Below are positions 12,401 to 20,926 of a DNA stretch of 64,000 nucleotides, piece after piece. This DNA is from Eublepharis macularius. Taxonomy: Eukaryota > Chordata > Lepidosauria > Squamata > Eublepharidae. The stretch lies in contig NC_072795.1 in the NCBI RefSeq assembly GCF_028583425.1, forward strand, positions 8,393,001 through 8,457,000. Direction: 5' to 3'. The position numbers and the translations under genes were made by a program. The notes below the pieces were generated by a model. It was not told where the DNA came from. It made no database searches and saw nothing but the letters and a program-made list of their open reading frames with translations. How positions within the stretch are numbered: position 1 is the first letter of the stretch; every line of letters begins with the position of its first letter.

Positions 12401-15400
12401 AAGGCCCTGCCTGTATGTGTACGGGTGGTGATTTCTTTGATTATTTCTGGTATTCTTCTGGGGGATCTGATAATTGTGGTTTGTAAAGTGTGGAATGGGA
12501 GAGTTGTCTTCAGGTCTTTTGTATGTAGTTCAACTTGTCCGTACTGAGAATTGTCCCTCCTATGTCAGCTTCTTTGATTGTGATATCAGGATTGTTTCTG
12601 AGGCTGCTTATTGTATCCCTTTGAATTTAAATTTCTCTGCCAGAGCCCCTTTTATTACACGGGTCTTTTTTTTAAATATATGCTTGGGTCAGCCACTGAG
12701 TCAGAGGCATACAAAAAACCCAACTATGTTTTTAAAGGTTTTGATCTAAAGCTTTGCATTCAAAATAGAAACAAGTGCAAAGGCACAAAAAGCTACAAGC
12801 TAGTAAGTCTTCTCATGGAAAGAAAGGCATTCCAAATAGGAGGTTTTAGCCCAAAAACAAAACCAGAAGAACTCCTGCAGGTTTAAGTTTGCTAGGCAAA
12901 AGAAAAGAACAGCTGCTTTTGCATATGTTGGATAATACGTTTTCAATGCACTCTGGCAACCATTTGCTAATGATTGCAATATGCATTGGCAGTGCATTGA
13001 GAGTGCATTATCCAACGTGTGTGGAAGCAGGCAACCTTATCGCACTGGAACCGAATTTATTTGTTAATGCAGTTTGCAGGCCTCTCAGTCGTTCCCTAGA
13101 ACAAGCGATATGGTCCATGCTTCCCACCATGAAGGCACACCTCCCGCTTGGGCAATCCGATCCAAAGAAAATGCATGCAGATTTGGGGAGAAGGAGGTTT
13201 CTACGAGTTCCTTACAGTCAGGGTTGGTTCCCCTTTCCCTCTAATATGAACAAGGGCTGGTCCTGAGTCCTGAACTTCCCTGCAGCTTCAGGCAGGAAGA
13301 GAAGGACTAGTCCCACTCCATCAGAGGGGAAAACCCTCCATTAAGCACCTGCATTTAAGCAAATACAAAAAAGCCCACCTGGATGTACTCGCAAGGCCAC
13401 CGCAGCATAAAACCTAACAAAACAGGGACAATTATAACAAGCATGTGGCCTCTCATGACTGCTGTGCACACCGAATACAAATGGGCTCACCATTCACTTC
13501 ATTATCAGATAGTTTCAGGTGGGTTTAGGGTAGGGGGACCCCCCAATCCCACCCTTTCCCCCCGCACCCACTTACTTAGCCGGTGGGGGGGCGTGCTCCC
13601 TGGGGCGCCCCCTCCCTGGGTGGTGTGATACGCCCCTGGGCAGGGGGCGAGCTCCCGTGCCACTGGAGCAGGTGGCAGCGAGAGTGAGCAGCGGTGGCGG
13701 CAAGAGCAGGCCTGCTCTTGCTGGCACCTGCACTGCCTGCTCTCACCGCTGCCACCTCCGCCTGCTTTCTCTGGTGCTGCTGCCGCCCCTTTGCTCCCAA
13801 TGAGAGCGGGCCACGGCCACAGCAAGAGCAGCCTGCGCCGGTGAGGAAAGAGTGCCCTTTGACCCAGGAGCACCCTTTGCCCCCCACGTGATGACATCAC
13901 TCCCAGAAGTGATGTCATCGTGAGAGCCAGGAGCCTGTGAGGGTAAGTGGATTGTAATCCCCTGCTGGGAGAGTCTCTACAAGGGAATCCAGGTCCCTGG
14001 CAACCCTATTTAGGGTTGCCATGCCTCCTAACCCTCCTAGTGGGAGGGGGGAACCTGGCACTTATCTGTTGGATGCCCTCGTGCATGCGTGCTCCTGGCA
14101 TGGCTTGATGATATCACTTCTGGAAGTGACATCATCATGCAGACCCTAGGAGTGCTCCTGGGCTTCATATGGGGCCCATATGGATGGAATCGGTTCGGAG
14201 TGAAGCCTGGGGCCTGAGCGATGACGTCACTCTTGGGAGTGTTATTGTTGCACTGTGTCCAGAGGACCATGCCCTGGGAGGCCCGTTACCGTACCTTTTC
14301 CCCCTACAGCTAGGTGAGTGGTGGCGGGGGAGAAGGCTAGGAACAGGGAATCCCCCACCAGGGGACTGGCAACCTAGGTGACTCGCTGTGTTAGTCTGCA
14401 GTAGAACAGCAAGATATTAGACGGAGGGAGCATGACTCTAAAAAGCCTAAGCCCTGGAAATTTTTTTCTCTTTAAGGTGCTACTGGTCTCGAATCTTGCT
14501 GTTCATTGTCAGGGAATACTCTCCTGTCCAATCCTATTTCCTGAGTTTTTTATTTTATCCATTTATTTTGAATTTTTTACTGTGCCTTTTTACCTAGAAC
14601 GGAGCACACCAGTTGTGTGGAAGTGAAAGCATTTATGAGGAGCCTTGTGAGCACACTGGAGTCTCCCTGTTCATCACCAGAGCTATAAGTCACACACCTT
14701 GGGACAAAATCATAGCTGTGTTGTTTTTACAACCATAGGAGCATCTGCTGCTCCCTCTAATACCTGCCTGAGCCTCTTTTTCTCTTCTTTGCAGGAAACC
14801 CTGGTGGTCACAGATCTATGTTCGGTCCTTCTAGATCCCGCTAAATGGGAGACGCCGCAGAAATTCAACCCTAACCACTTCTTGGATAAGGATGGAAAAT
14901 TTATCATCAGAGATGAGTTCTTGCCATTCGGGGCAGGTAAACGCACCGACATCTTGAAAACGTGCCCTGATTTTGCCAGCCAGTTTGACCAATATTCAAC
15001 GGGTTGCTAAGGATAGAATGAGAAATTTCCCCAAACCAGTGGCAAGCTTTTTATTTAATTATTTATTTTATTTAAAATGTTTCTAGGCAATTTTCTCACC
15101 CAAATAGGGTCCCCTTAGCTGGCAAACAGCATTTAAATAAAGTATATTTAAAATAAACAATTCAGTAAGAACATATAAGCATACAAGCACATATAACAAC
15201 AGAACCAGGGAGAAGGTTCGATAAGAGTTACTGAGTGGACAGAAGATAACAATAGAGGGAAACAAACTAATCCCCCTGATGAGGGAGTTCCAAAGTTTTG
15301 GTGCCATCACTGAGAAGGCCCTTTCTCAGGTTGCCAGTCCACCCATCTAGCCTCAGATTGTGGAACCACCTGAAGTAGGGGTTCAGATAATTTATTTTTT

Positions 15401-17704
15401 ATTTTACTTCATTTATATTTTATTTATTTTTATTTTATTTATTTCAAATTTCTATTCCACCTTCCCCGCGAGCGGGCTCAGGGTGGATAACCACATATTA
15501 AAATACAATAAAAATTCATCTACATTAAAACATCATTAAAACAGCGCCGTATTTCTATTAATACGCATTTAAAACAGGATGGTGTACAGCCTTCACAGGG
15601 AGGGTTAAGACTTTATAACCCCTTTTTTCAGGCTGGTGGAGGCCCAGCCTCAGCCATATGCCTGGCGGAACAACTCTGTCTTGCAGGCCCGGCGGAAGGA
15701 TAGTAGGTCCTGCTGGGCCCTGATTTCATCAGACAGAGCGTTCCACCAGGTGGGAGCCAGGACCGAAAAGGCCCTGGCTCTAGTCGCGGCTAGGCAGGCC
15801 TCCTTGGGGTCAGGGACCACCAACAGCTGTTTGTTCCCTGATCAGAGTGTCCTCTGGGGAATATATGAGGAGAGATGGTCTCATAGATACTCTGGTCCCA
15901 GTCCGCACAGGGCCTTATATTTTGCTTTTCTCCTCAGGGGGGATGTAAAGCAGCTTACATAGTTCTTCTCTCCTCCAATTAATCTTCATAGCAACCTTGT
16001 GAAGTAGGTTAGGTTGAGAGGGCGCTGGCCCAAGGTCACCCAACAAGCTTCCATGGCAGAACGACGATTTGAACCTGGGTCTCCAAGATCCTAGTCCAAC
16101 ACTCTAACCACTACACCACACTTCCTCCCTGTGAGACATTTTAGAATGTTACACTAGAAGATGAGCAGAGTGGCTGGATAGTTTCATATGTGAGAAGGTG
16201 GTCCTTCAGGTATGCTGGCCACAAGTTATATAGGTTATATAGGGTTTTAAAGGTCAATAAATGTGCTTGGAAGCTAATTGGCAGCCAATATAACAAGACT
16301 ATTGTCCCTATAACCCACTCCAGTCAACAATCTGGCCACAGCATTTTGTATCAAATGTAGCTTCCAGGCAATCTTCAAGGGCAGCCCCAGGCAGAGCACA
16401 TTGCAGTAATCTAATCTAGATGTTACCAGGGCATGCACCACAGTGGCAAGTCTTTTGAAAAGACTCCTTTACTGCCTACCTACTAAATTGCTTGTAGCAA
16501 CTATGTAGTAAATGTTTATGAAGGGAAAACGCCACTGTTCACTAAAATTTTAGCATAATGAAGTAATCTCAAATTATCTGGTATACTGAGGCCATTTCCA
16601 TATGGTTTACCTTGTTCTGGAAAACAGCTAAATCTCGCAAGAAATTGCGTGAGAAGACGCTGTTATCGCATTAAATCGTGTGAGAAGATGCTGTTATCAC
16701 GTGAGAAGATGCTGTTATTGCACTAGAAGACGCGATAACAGTGTCTTCTCGCATGATTTCGCACAAGATTTTGCTGTTTTCCAGAACAAAGTAAGCTGTG
16801 TGGAAACCGCCTGAGACTAGTTTTTACCATGTTCAGCTCAGTTCCAGAAGATAGGACAAAGAGTCTTGTGGCTCCTCAAAGACCCCCAAATATCTTTTGC
16901 AACGGTATTGTACCATAAAACACTTCTGCCAAAAGCAGCAACTACAGTAAATAAGTAATGAAATGGTATTGTTGAAAATTACATGCAAGTTAGGGCTGCT
17001 TTGTGTGCTACAGATTAAGAGTATCCATCACGTGCAGTGTACATGATCACATTTGAAGTGACTTCATTACACTTCTGTTTCACAGTGCATACATGTGCCA
17101 AGTCTGACATTCCTGTGGCATGTACATGTGGATTTAATAGGGGTGTCTAGGCAAGTTTGGTGTAGTGGTTAAGAGCAACAGGACTCTAATCAAACCAGGT
17201 TTGATTCCCCACTCCTCCACTTGAAGCCAGCTGGGTGACCTTGGGTCAGTCACAGCTTCTCGGAGCTCTCTCAGCCCCACCCACCTCACAGGGTGATTGT
17301 TGTAAAGATAATAATAGCACACTTTGTAAACTGCTCTGAGTGGGTATTAAGTTGTCCTGAAGGGTGGTATATAAATTAAATGTTATTATTATTAATATTA
17401 ATTCAGATGTAACTGTGCACCATATGTATCATGCAGTGTGCAGTCTTAATTGCAACATTTACAGTGGCCTCCAGGGGATTCGGGCTATGGGATACCTATT
17501 GCCTTTCTCTTTATTCTGTCTGCAGGGGAACGTGCATGTTTGGGGAAGCAATTCGCACGGACTCAGCTCTTCATTTTCTTCGCATGCCTCCTGAAAGTAT
17601 TTACGTTCCGCTTGCCCGAGGGAGTGAAAGATGTGAACACAGAACCTGCAACAGGGTGTTTGGTACATCCCCATCCGTATAAGATCTGCGCAATACCGCG
17701 TTAG
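289..17704 (+). CDS. CYP2: Cytochrome P450 family 2 gene, exons 2-9 (exon 1 upstream of window)
   Basis: Eight exons (289-451, 1102-1251, 2525-2685, 3718-3894, 6495-6636, 10492-10679, 14795-14936, 17526-17704) join in frame into about 433 residues ending at a TAG. Their sizes match the conserved CYP2 exon pattern and every intron has GT/AG ends. Visible landmarks are the C-helix WWQQR, the exon 5 block FPSLMKYIPGPHKK, I-helix AGTDPT, K-helix EIQR, the FNPNHF meander block and the haem loop FGAGERACLG with the ligand Cys at 17537-17539. CYP2 enzymes are ER-membrane haem monooxygenases that use NADPH-P450 reductase to oxidise lipids, steroids or xenobiotics. The sequence reads like the 2J/2K-type group, but I cannot fix the subfamily. 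Odd: proline replaces the conserved I-helix threonine. No coding break is seen, so the gene looks intact over exons 2-9. Confidence 0.95.
610..755. mobile_element. Palindromic MITE, family P1 (diverged)
   Basis: The left half holds GTGCACTTCCAATACACTTT and the right half AAAGTGCATTGCAAGTACAT, then ATTATCCAAC; they are inverted copies. The same palindrome is clearer at 6662, 12905 and 58897. Lies in CYP2 intron 2. Confidence 0.55.
785..1032 (-). mobile_element. tRNA-derived SINE, type A
   Basis: On the minus strand a tRNA-like head (GTGTAGTGGTTAAGAG, box-B-like GGTTTGATTCC) is followed by a body ending TTGTCCTGAAGGGCGGTATA-type sequence. At least five more copies are in the window. Confidence 0.8.
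1102..1251 (+). CDS. CYP2: CYP2 exon 3 (C-helix)
   Basis: 150 bp, phase 1 to phase 1. It encodes IMFSNGETWWQQRHFG and then EKKDLEHQIGEEGRQLVETF. WWQQR gives the C-helix WxxxR pair that contacts a haem propionate. Acceptor GCTGCAG, donor GTATGT. Confidence 0.95.
1469..1690. mobile_element. hAT-type MITE, truncated copy
   Basis: Starts with the terminal sequence CAGGGCTTTTTTTCTGGGAA shared with the elements at 6877 and 56219. The far terminus is missing or unrecognisable. Confidence 0.6.
1861..2152 (-). mobile_element. tRNA-derived SINE, type C
   Basis: Minus strand reads GAGCCCCGTGGCGCAGAGGG then a box-B-like GTTCGATCCTGGCGG, and ends in CTACCTTTACCTTT. A second copy is at 7607-7905. Lies in intron 3. 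Confidence 0.8.
2525..2685 (+). CDS. CYP2: CYP2 exon 4
   Basis: 161 bp, phase 1 to phase 0. It encodes GEPIDPSLHILHSVSKMICA, then AFGHPFPIEDKALHELTEH, matching the family pattern G-x-P-x-D-P ... VSN-I-C ... FG-x-R-F. The family arginine after FG is not kept (HPF). Donor GTGAGT at 2686. Confidence 0.93.
2750..3180. other. Intron 4 stretch without recognised features
   Basis: AT-rich intronic DNA with T- and A-runs near 3110-3140. I see no exon or repeat I can name. Confidence 0.5.
3185..3330 (+). mobile_element. CR1-type LINE tail fragment
   Basis: GGGGGTTGGACTAGATGACC and CCAACTCTATGATTCTATTA are the reverse of the segment at 55135. This tail is common in sauropsid CR1-like elements. Confidence 0.5.
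3408..3671 (+). mobile_element. tRNA-derived SINE, type A, next to CYP2 exon 5
   Basis: Near complete copy from GAGCCAGTTTGGTGTAGTGG to the TATAAATCGAGTGTTGTTA tail. It ends 46 bp before exon 5. Confidence 0.85.
3718..3894 (+). CDS. CYP2: CYP2 exon 5
   Basis: 177 bp, phase 0 to phase 0. It encodes LYNMFPSLMKYIPGPHKK and then FIRKEVENHKKNGPPHERQG and FVDFYLAQLKK. The FP-x-LMK-x-PGPH block is typical of exon 5 in 2J-like CYP2 proteins. A tRNA-type SINE ends only about 46 bp upstream, so the polypyrimidine tract TTTCTTTTGTCTTTCCTGCAG follows the SINE tail directly. Confidence 0.95.
4378..4600. mobile_element. hAT-type MITE (GGGTTGCCAAC family)
   Basis: Begins TAGGGTTGCCAACTCTGAG and contains TAGAGTCCACCCTCCAAAGC and GGGGAACTGAACTCTGTATT, shared with the copies at 37711 and 55503. 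The right end has decayed. Confidence 0.65.
4672..5560. repeat. Foldback element with long inverted arms and 15-bp direct repeats
   Basis: Arms 4712-5072 and 5208-5560 are inverted copies of each other around a spacer of about 135 bp. GGTACAAATGATAAG occurs at 4657-4671 and again at 5561-5575, fitting a 15-bp target duplication. The arms differ at scattered positions, so it is not brand new. Family unknown; no other copy is in the window. Located in CYP2 intron 5. Confidence 0.75.
5753..5775. repeat. (CA)n microsatellite
   Basis: About 11 uninterrupted CA units in intron 5. Confidence 0.95.
5948..6382. mobile_element. hAT-type MITE, second family, perfect 8-bp target duplication
   Basis: Ends CAGGGCTCATTTTGAGGGAG and TTCTACAAAATGACCCCTG. 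TTTTAAAG flanks it on both sides (5940-5947 and 6383-6390). Eight-bp duplications and CAG termini are the hAT hallmark. No coding capacity. Confidence 0.85.
6495..6636 (+). CDS. CYP2: CYP2 exon 6 (I-helix), Thr-to-Pro at the catalytic position
   Basis: 142 bp, phase 0 to phase 1. It encodes the I-helix ADFFIAGTDPTAATLSWALL followed by MVAHPDIQ. The family motif is A-G-T-(D/E)-T-T; here the fifth residue is proline (codon CCA at 6576-6578). That threonine normally helps deliver protons to the bound dioxygen. Acceptor CGACAG, donor GTGAGA. Confidence 0.95.
6662..6810. mobile_element. Palindromic MITE, family P1
   Basis: Starts at CCACATATGTTGGATAATGC and ends at GCATTATCTAACGTGTGCGG, its inverted copy. 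Lies about 25 bp past CYP2 exon 6. Confidence 0.7.
6877..7207. mobile_element. hAT-type MITE with perfect 8-bp target duplication
   Basis: Ends CAGGGCTTTTTTTC and AAAAGCCCTG, flanked by AGGATATC at 6869-6876 and 7208-7215. The centre is a long inverted repeat around the GCCGCTTGGTGGC region, so the whole can fold. Confidence 0.9.
7607..7905 (-). mobile_element. tRNA-derived SINE, type C
   Basis: Second copy of the SINE at 1861, with the same box-B-like GTTCGATCCTGGCGG on the minus strand and the TACCTTTACC tail. Confidence 0.8.
8308..8521 (+). mobile_element. tRNA-derived SINE, type B
   Basis: Head GCTGCTGTAGCATAGTGGTT, box-B-like GGTTCGAATCTCA, tail GTATATAAGTGGAGTTATTA. It forms a head-to-tail pair with the next copy. 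Confidence 0.8.
8525..8744 (+). mobile_element. tRNA-derived SINE, type B (second of a pair)
   Basis: Same family, starting GAGCTGCTTTAGCATAGTGG, three bases after the previous copy ends. It probably inserted into the other's tail. Confidence 0.8.
8985..9535. mobile_element. Probable DNA transposon remnant rich in GTTCGT
   Basis: Starts TAGACATGGGCACGAAC and carries many GTTCGTGAAC-like motifs near both ends (9030-9065, 9470-9525). No matching right terminus or target duplication was found. Confidence 0.4.
9540..9955. other. Intron 6 stretch without recognised features
   Basis: No exon and no named repeat seen. Confidence 0.5.
9970..10320. mobile_element. Double palindrome, probable foldback MITE
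   Basis: Two nested palindromes: one near 9980-10045 (AAGTTTGTTAAAATGCCAA against TTGGCATGTGAACAAACTT) and a larger one about 10090-10265 centred near 10172 (CTCCTTTTCTCTGG against CCAGAGAAAAGGGAC). Lies in intron 6 just before exon 7. Confidence 0.55.
10492..10679 (+). CDS. CYP2: CYP2 exon 7 (K-helix)
   Basis: 188 bp, phase 1 to phase 0. It encodes AKVQDELDNG, DDRKKLPYTRAVLNEIQRF and ESVNIGGNLIPK. EIQR is the K-helix ExxR (Glu codon 10590-10592, Arg codon 10599-10601). The usual PR of the following strand is PK here (LPKLSTE). Acceptor TTTCTCAG, donor GTACAG. Confidence 0.95.
10985..11025 (-). ncRNA. Hammerhead-like motif in Penelope-like tail
   Basis: Minus strand reads CTGATGA, a stem TGAG...CTCA, then GAAAC and TTAAGC. 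This is the order of a hammerhead core. Penelope-like elements are known to carry such motifs. Activity is inferred only. Confidence 0.45.
12165..12409. mobile_element. hAT-type MITE with perfect 8-bp target duplication
   Basis: CAGGGCTCTTTTCCAGCTGG to AGAAAAAAAGGCCCTG, flanked by CCTGTATG at 12157-12164 and 12410-12417. It sits inside the Penelope-like remnant, so it is the younger of the two. Confidence 0.9.
12905..13030. mobile_element. Palindromic MITE, family P1
   Basis: GCATATGTTGGATAATACG at the left and GTGCATTATCCAACGTGTGT at the right are inverted copies. Confidence 0.65.
13505..14009. mobile_element. GC-rich DNA transposon remnant
   Basis: GC-rich DNA ending in GGTCCCTGGCAACCCTA and containing a GATGACATCACT...AGTGATGTCATC palindrome, as in the elements at 14012 and 43250. 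The overlapping open frames on both strands follow from composition. Confidence 0.45.
14012..14376. mobile_element. DNA transposon remnant (GGGTTGCCA...TGGCAACC)
   Basis: Starts TAGGGTTGCCATGCC and ends GGGGACTGGCAACCTA, with internal TCACTTCTGGAAGTGA. It abuts the previous element with almost no gap. Lies in intron 7. Confidence 0.55.
14381..14507. repeat. Penelope-like tail, inverted pair (partial)
   Basis: TTAGTCTGCAGTAGAACAGC at the left and AAGGTGCTACTGGTCTCGAA then CTTGCTGTTC at the right are the same tail in opposite orientations. Confidence 0.5.
14795..14936 (+). CDS. CYP2: CYP2 exon 8 (meander region)
   Basis: 142 bp, phase 0 to phase 1. It encodes ETLVVTDLCSVLLDPAKWET, then PQKFNPNHFLDKDGKF and EFLPFGAG. 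The last residues are the first half of the haem-binding loop. Acceptor CTTTGCAG, donor GTAAAC. Confidence 0.95.
15388..15920 (-). mobile_element. L2/CR1-like LINE, ORF2 3' end and tail
   Basis: Minus strand encodes RAFSVLAPTWWNALSDEIRA, then QQDLLSFRRACKTELFRQAYG, the usual C-terminal end of an L2-type ORF2. After it comes a tail with GAGCCCGCTCGCGGGGAAGG. 5'-truncated. Confidence 0.75.
15922..16126 (-). mobile_element. tRNA-derived SINE, type F
   Basis: Minus strand head GTGTGGTGTAGTGGTTAGAG, box-B-like GGTTCAAATCG, then CAAGGTTGCTATGAAGATTA. A similar copy is at 25160. Confidence 0.65.
16591..16810. mobile_element. Palindromic MITE, family P2
   Basis: GCCATTTCCATATGG to GTGTGGAAACCGC with inverted, CpG-bearing arms (AGAAGACGCTGTTATCGC against GCGATAACAGTGTCTTCT). 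CTGAG flanks both sides (16586-16590, 16811-16815). Confidence 0.7.
17151..17402 (+). mobile_element. tRNA-derived SINE, type A
   Basis: GTTTGGTGTAGTGGTTAAGA to TATAAATTAAATGTTATT. Lies in intron 8, about 120 bp before exon 9. Confidence 0.8.
17526..17704 (+). CDS. CYP2: CYP2 exon 9 (haem ligand, C terminus)
   Basis: 179 bp including TAG. It opens with GERACLGKQFARTQLF, completing FGAGERACLG with the Cys haem ligand at 17537-17539, and ends HPHPYKICAIPR, the usual CYP2 C terminus. The normal family GLTL before the last block is altered (GCLV). I see no confident polyadenylation signal close behind; ATTAAA at 18388-18393 is a possible one. Confidence 0.95.
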
Positions 17705-18074
17705 GCTGAAGCACATCAAAATCCACAGAAGACATGCTCGGAGGAGTTTATTTTGTCGCTGTGACCTTTCCCACTACCTCATTTTGTCTGCTTTTCCTTG
17801 CTTCACACCATGTATCATTCCTTCTATGGCATAGTTGTTCTAACAGGTGCTATAAAGATACCACACTCACAGACCTTGGAATCGGCATTGTTTTGGAGAT
17901 GTGGGGAGAGACATCGCTATCATTCTGTGTCAGAGGGGGAGGCATGGCGGTGGGAGAGGGGTATTTATTTATTCACTTCAAAAATGTGTATCCCACTTTC
18001 CAAAAGTGCCATATGGAAAGCTGGCTTGTACAAGTAACAAAACGGCATCAGCAGTTCACAAAAGGTTTTTTGCG

Positions 18075-18228
18075 ACACGATGGACTACTGTAACTCGGTC
18101 TATGTAGGGCTGCCCTTGGGCTCGATCCGGAGACTTCAACGGGTCCAGAACGCTGCTGCATGTGTCCTAACTGGAGCTTCGTGTAGGACACACATTACGC
18201 CTATCTTGCAGCAGATTCACTGGCTCCC
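18075..18228 (+). mobile_element. L2/CR1-like ORF2 fragment
   Basis: One open frame reads MDYCNSVYVGLPLGSIRRLQ, then RVQNAAACVLTGASCRTHIT and PILQQIHWLPD, a conserved C-terminal block of L2-type ORF2. It lies 370 bp after the CYP2 stop codon. Confidence 0.75.
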
Positions 18229-18918
18229 AGATCTTAGTCCGACACGCTAACCACTACACCATACTGACAGACCCTACTTTGATCACAACCAGATTAGACT
18301 CAGCAACAATGCATGGGGCTACCCTTGAGAACTGTTCTGAAGCTTCAGCTGGGGCAAAATGTAGTCAGAAATGGCTGGCTGATGTACATTAAAGCATTCA
18401 TTTCTTACCCGGTGTAAAAAAATATATCTAGGCTGCCAGTTTGCTTCTGGGCACAATTCAAAGGGATGGTTATTACCCCAAAGGGACTGGGATCTTGAAG
18501 GGCCACTTGCCTTGTATGGACCTGTATTAAGATCATATTCAAAGGATCAGTTATGTGTTGCCTGGAGCATGGCGAGTGTTTACCAGCCACAAGGCCCTGT
18601 CTTTTACGGAACCCCCTCCCTGCTGCAATTCCACTGGTTCTCCAATCAAGCCACCTGGCACATCACAGGGGCTTGGCTCAAACCGGGCCATTGTGGCAGA
18701 AGGAAAAAGTAATGAGTGATAAATAGTGCAATCCTATGCAGAGTTATTCCAGTCTGTGTCAACTGATTTCAACGGGTTTAGATTGGAGTGGCTCCGTTTA
18801 GGATTGAAAATAGCCTTGCAAACGAAGCGGAGCCTGAAGTTCTCCGAGCCAGATTAAGGCTTGTGTTTGTTGACCCTGGCTTTTGTTAAGTGATGTTGAT
18901 CCTTGTTTTTGAAGGTTT

Positions 18919-19010
18919 TATTTTATCATATTTATATCCCGCCCTCCCTGTGGACAGGCTCAGGGCAGCTCACAACAATATAAGTCACAAAAATCCATAG
19001 CTAAAGACGT
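18919..19010 (-). mobile_element. L2-like tail fragment
   Basis: TATATCCCGCCCTCCCTGTG then GACAGGCTCAGGGCAGCTCA is the reversed LINE tail seen at 35180 and 63600. Confidence 0.6.
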
Positions 19011-19239
19011 CAAACATGCCAATACAAATACGGTTTATCCTTATCTTTGCTGTGGGACATTGCTGGCTGAACAATCCAGCATTTATTGTTTCTGTTTGTA
19101 TACATCTTAACATTTTGTTCATGTTATCGTTGTTGCTGCCTTATATGTACAGCTGTTTTAATAATCTGTTTGTTGCTGTTGCTTTAATGAATTGGTAACA
19201 AATATTGTTGCTGCTGCTACTTCAGCAGGAGATTGTGTG

Positions 19240-20335
19240 TGACCCTTTTCGCACTTACGGTTTAAACCGCCATTTATGAGCATTCACCCCGATCGCAGTG
19301 GCTTCGGCATTGCACCTGTTCATTTCACACTGTCCACTGCAATTTCGATTTGGTGCCTGTGCTTCATTTCAAAACCTCGGTGCAATTTTGGGCTTTCGGG
19401 GCCTTGCAATTCACGTCACACTTTTTTTAAAAAAATTCAGCATGCGTAGTAACGTTGCAATGTTGGAACCCTTCCCCCCTTTTTGCTGATTGGGCTGTCC
19501 CCTGCCCACCGGAGAGGCAATTGGTGGCAGAGTTCTGGGGGAAAACATGTACCACTCTCATTTTTTTTTAATCAAGCCAGGAAAGGGTTAAAATGCTGCC
19601 GATTAATCTCCTCCCAGGAAGCAGAGGCTTGTTTCCAAAGGGCTGTGCAAAATGCTTGGGTTTTTTCCCCCTCTTTGGCAAAGTCTGAAACATGCCTGGG
19701 AGGGAGGGAAAAGCAGCCATTTATTCCTTTCCTGGCTTTTATAGCCAGGGAGAAAGTGCAGGAACATTACAACGTTGCAACCCATTCTTGTCTTTAAAAA
19801 AAAAAAGAATGTGTGTGCATACCCTAAGGGAGGAAGGAGAAAGCAGCTATTTAACACTTTCCTTGATTTTAAAGCTAGCAGGGAATTAGCAGCAAGCTTA
19901 GGAATCGTTCCTGGCTTTTGAAAAAAAATAAAACAGCATGCATACCAGGAGGAAGGAAACCAATGAAGAAGCAGCCTTATGACCCTCACCTCGCTTTTCT
20001 AAAAAAAATGGTGGACAAGGAGTTCAGAGAGCTGAGGAGGGTGGGAGTGGTTAATTCTGCACAAACCAATCAGCTCCCTGGGAAAAGGAGAGGGGGGAGA
20101 AGAGAAGCAAAAAGGAGGCAAAAGTGTTCACATTAGCAAAATGCGGGCCAGCTGCCAGTCGGCAGCGAACTTAAAAAAACATCGGGGTATGTCCGCAGGG
20201 GGGAAAATCGGGGATACAGCGGACAAAAAGCGGGACTGCATCCCATGACTGCTTTTAAGTGTGAAAACCTTGCAAACATGGGATGTGGAACAGGTACAAA
20301 CGCACTCTAAAAACCGAGTGCGAAATGTACCTGTG
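19240..20335. mobile_element. Possible large non-autonomous DNA transposon
   Basis: Outer motifs CTTTTCGCACTTACGG and CCGAGTGCGAAATGTAC are rough inverted matches. The inside holds several A- or T-runs and no credible coding frame. Boundaries are uncertain. Confidence 0.3.
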
Positions 20336-20446
20336 TGCTACTGTAGCTGGTATGGTTGTAATTTGCTTCCAGCTATTTGTTTTAAGCTGCCAAGAAAGCT
20401 AAGAACAGTCATGGCATGCAGTTAAATAACACCACCTGCTGCAGTG

Positions 20447-20637
20447 GAAAAGAGCAAGAGTCCAGCAGCACCTATAAGACTAACACAATTAATGGTAGGG
20501 CATGAGCTTTCGTGAGTCACAGCTCACTTCTTCAGATCTGAAGGACTGAGCTGTGACTCACGAAAGCTCATGCCCTACCACAAATTGTGTTAGTCTTATA
20601 GGTTCTACTGGGCTCTTGCTCTTTTCTAATGCTACAG
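20447..20637. repeat. Penelope-like tail, near-perfect inverted pair
   Basis: AGAGCAAGAGTCCAGCAGCA at the left and its inverted copy CTGGGCTCTTGCTCTTTTC at the right enclose two tails back to back. The centre TTCAGATCTGAAG lies in the hammerhead-like motif. Confidence 0.7.
20498..20535 (-). ncRNA. Hammerhead-like motif in Penelope-like tail
   Basis: Minus strand reads CTGAAGA, a perfect GTGAG/CTCAC stem, GAAA, then GCTCATGC. CUGANGA, stem II and GAAA are all present. The 5' strand of stem I is missing because the inverted junction lies there. Confidence 0.45.
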
Positions 20638-20926
20638 ATAGACTAACATGGCTACCCGTTTTGGTGCGTCACTTCATATTAAGCCTCTCATAGAGGAATA
20701 GGACATTTTGTCTTGAGCCTGTTGGCAACTCTATTTGGAGCCCCCGGCTCAGCTAATGGGGCAATGGACTTGTGTCCATTGCAGTGCCTCTGCCAGAGTG
20801 CCTACTGCTCTCACGCTTGGACTCAGATTCGCTTCAGAGGGTGGAAACACATAAAGAGGAGAGCAAGATCTCGATCCAATAACATCACATTCAGACACAC
20901 TCCTGAGGAGAGTTAACGCTGGAGTG

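Larger units (their letters stand above)
10940..12650 (-). mobile_element. Penelope-like element, 3' part, broken
   Basis: On the minus strand there is a degraded coding part with a Cys-x2-Cys knuckle and a GIY-YIG-like segment, then a 3' tail (TAGTCTTTAAGGTACTACTG) that matches the tail copies elsewhere in the window. A hAT MITE (12165-12409) is inserted in it. Several breaks; old. Lies in CYP2 intron 7. Confidence 0.6.
15045..16470 (-). mobile_element. L2/CR1-like LINE 3' region, interrupted
   Basis: Minus-strand LINE sequence before 15388 and after 16130. The second part (AGGGTTTTAAAGGTCAATAA; CACATTGCAGTAATCTAATC) is a well known LINE 3' segment. A second L2-like copy and a SINE separate the two parts. 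Lies in intron 8. Confidence 0.5.
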
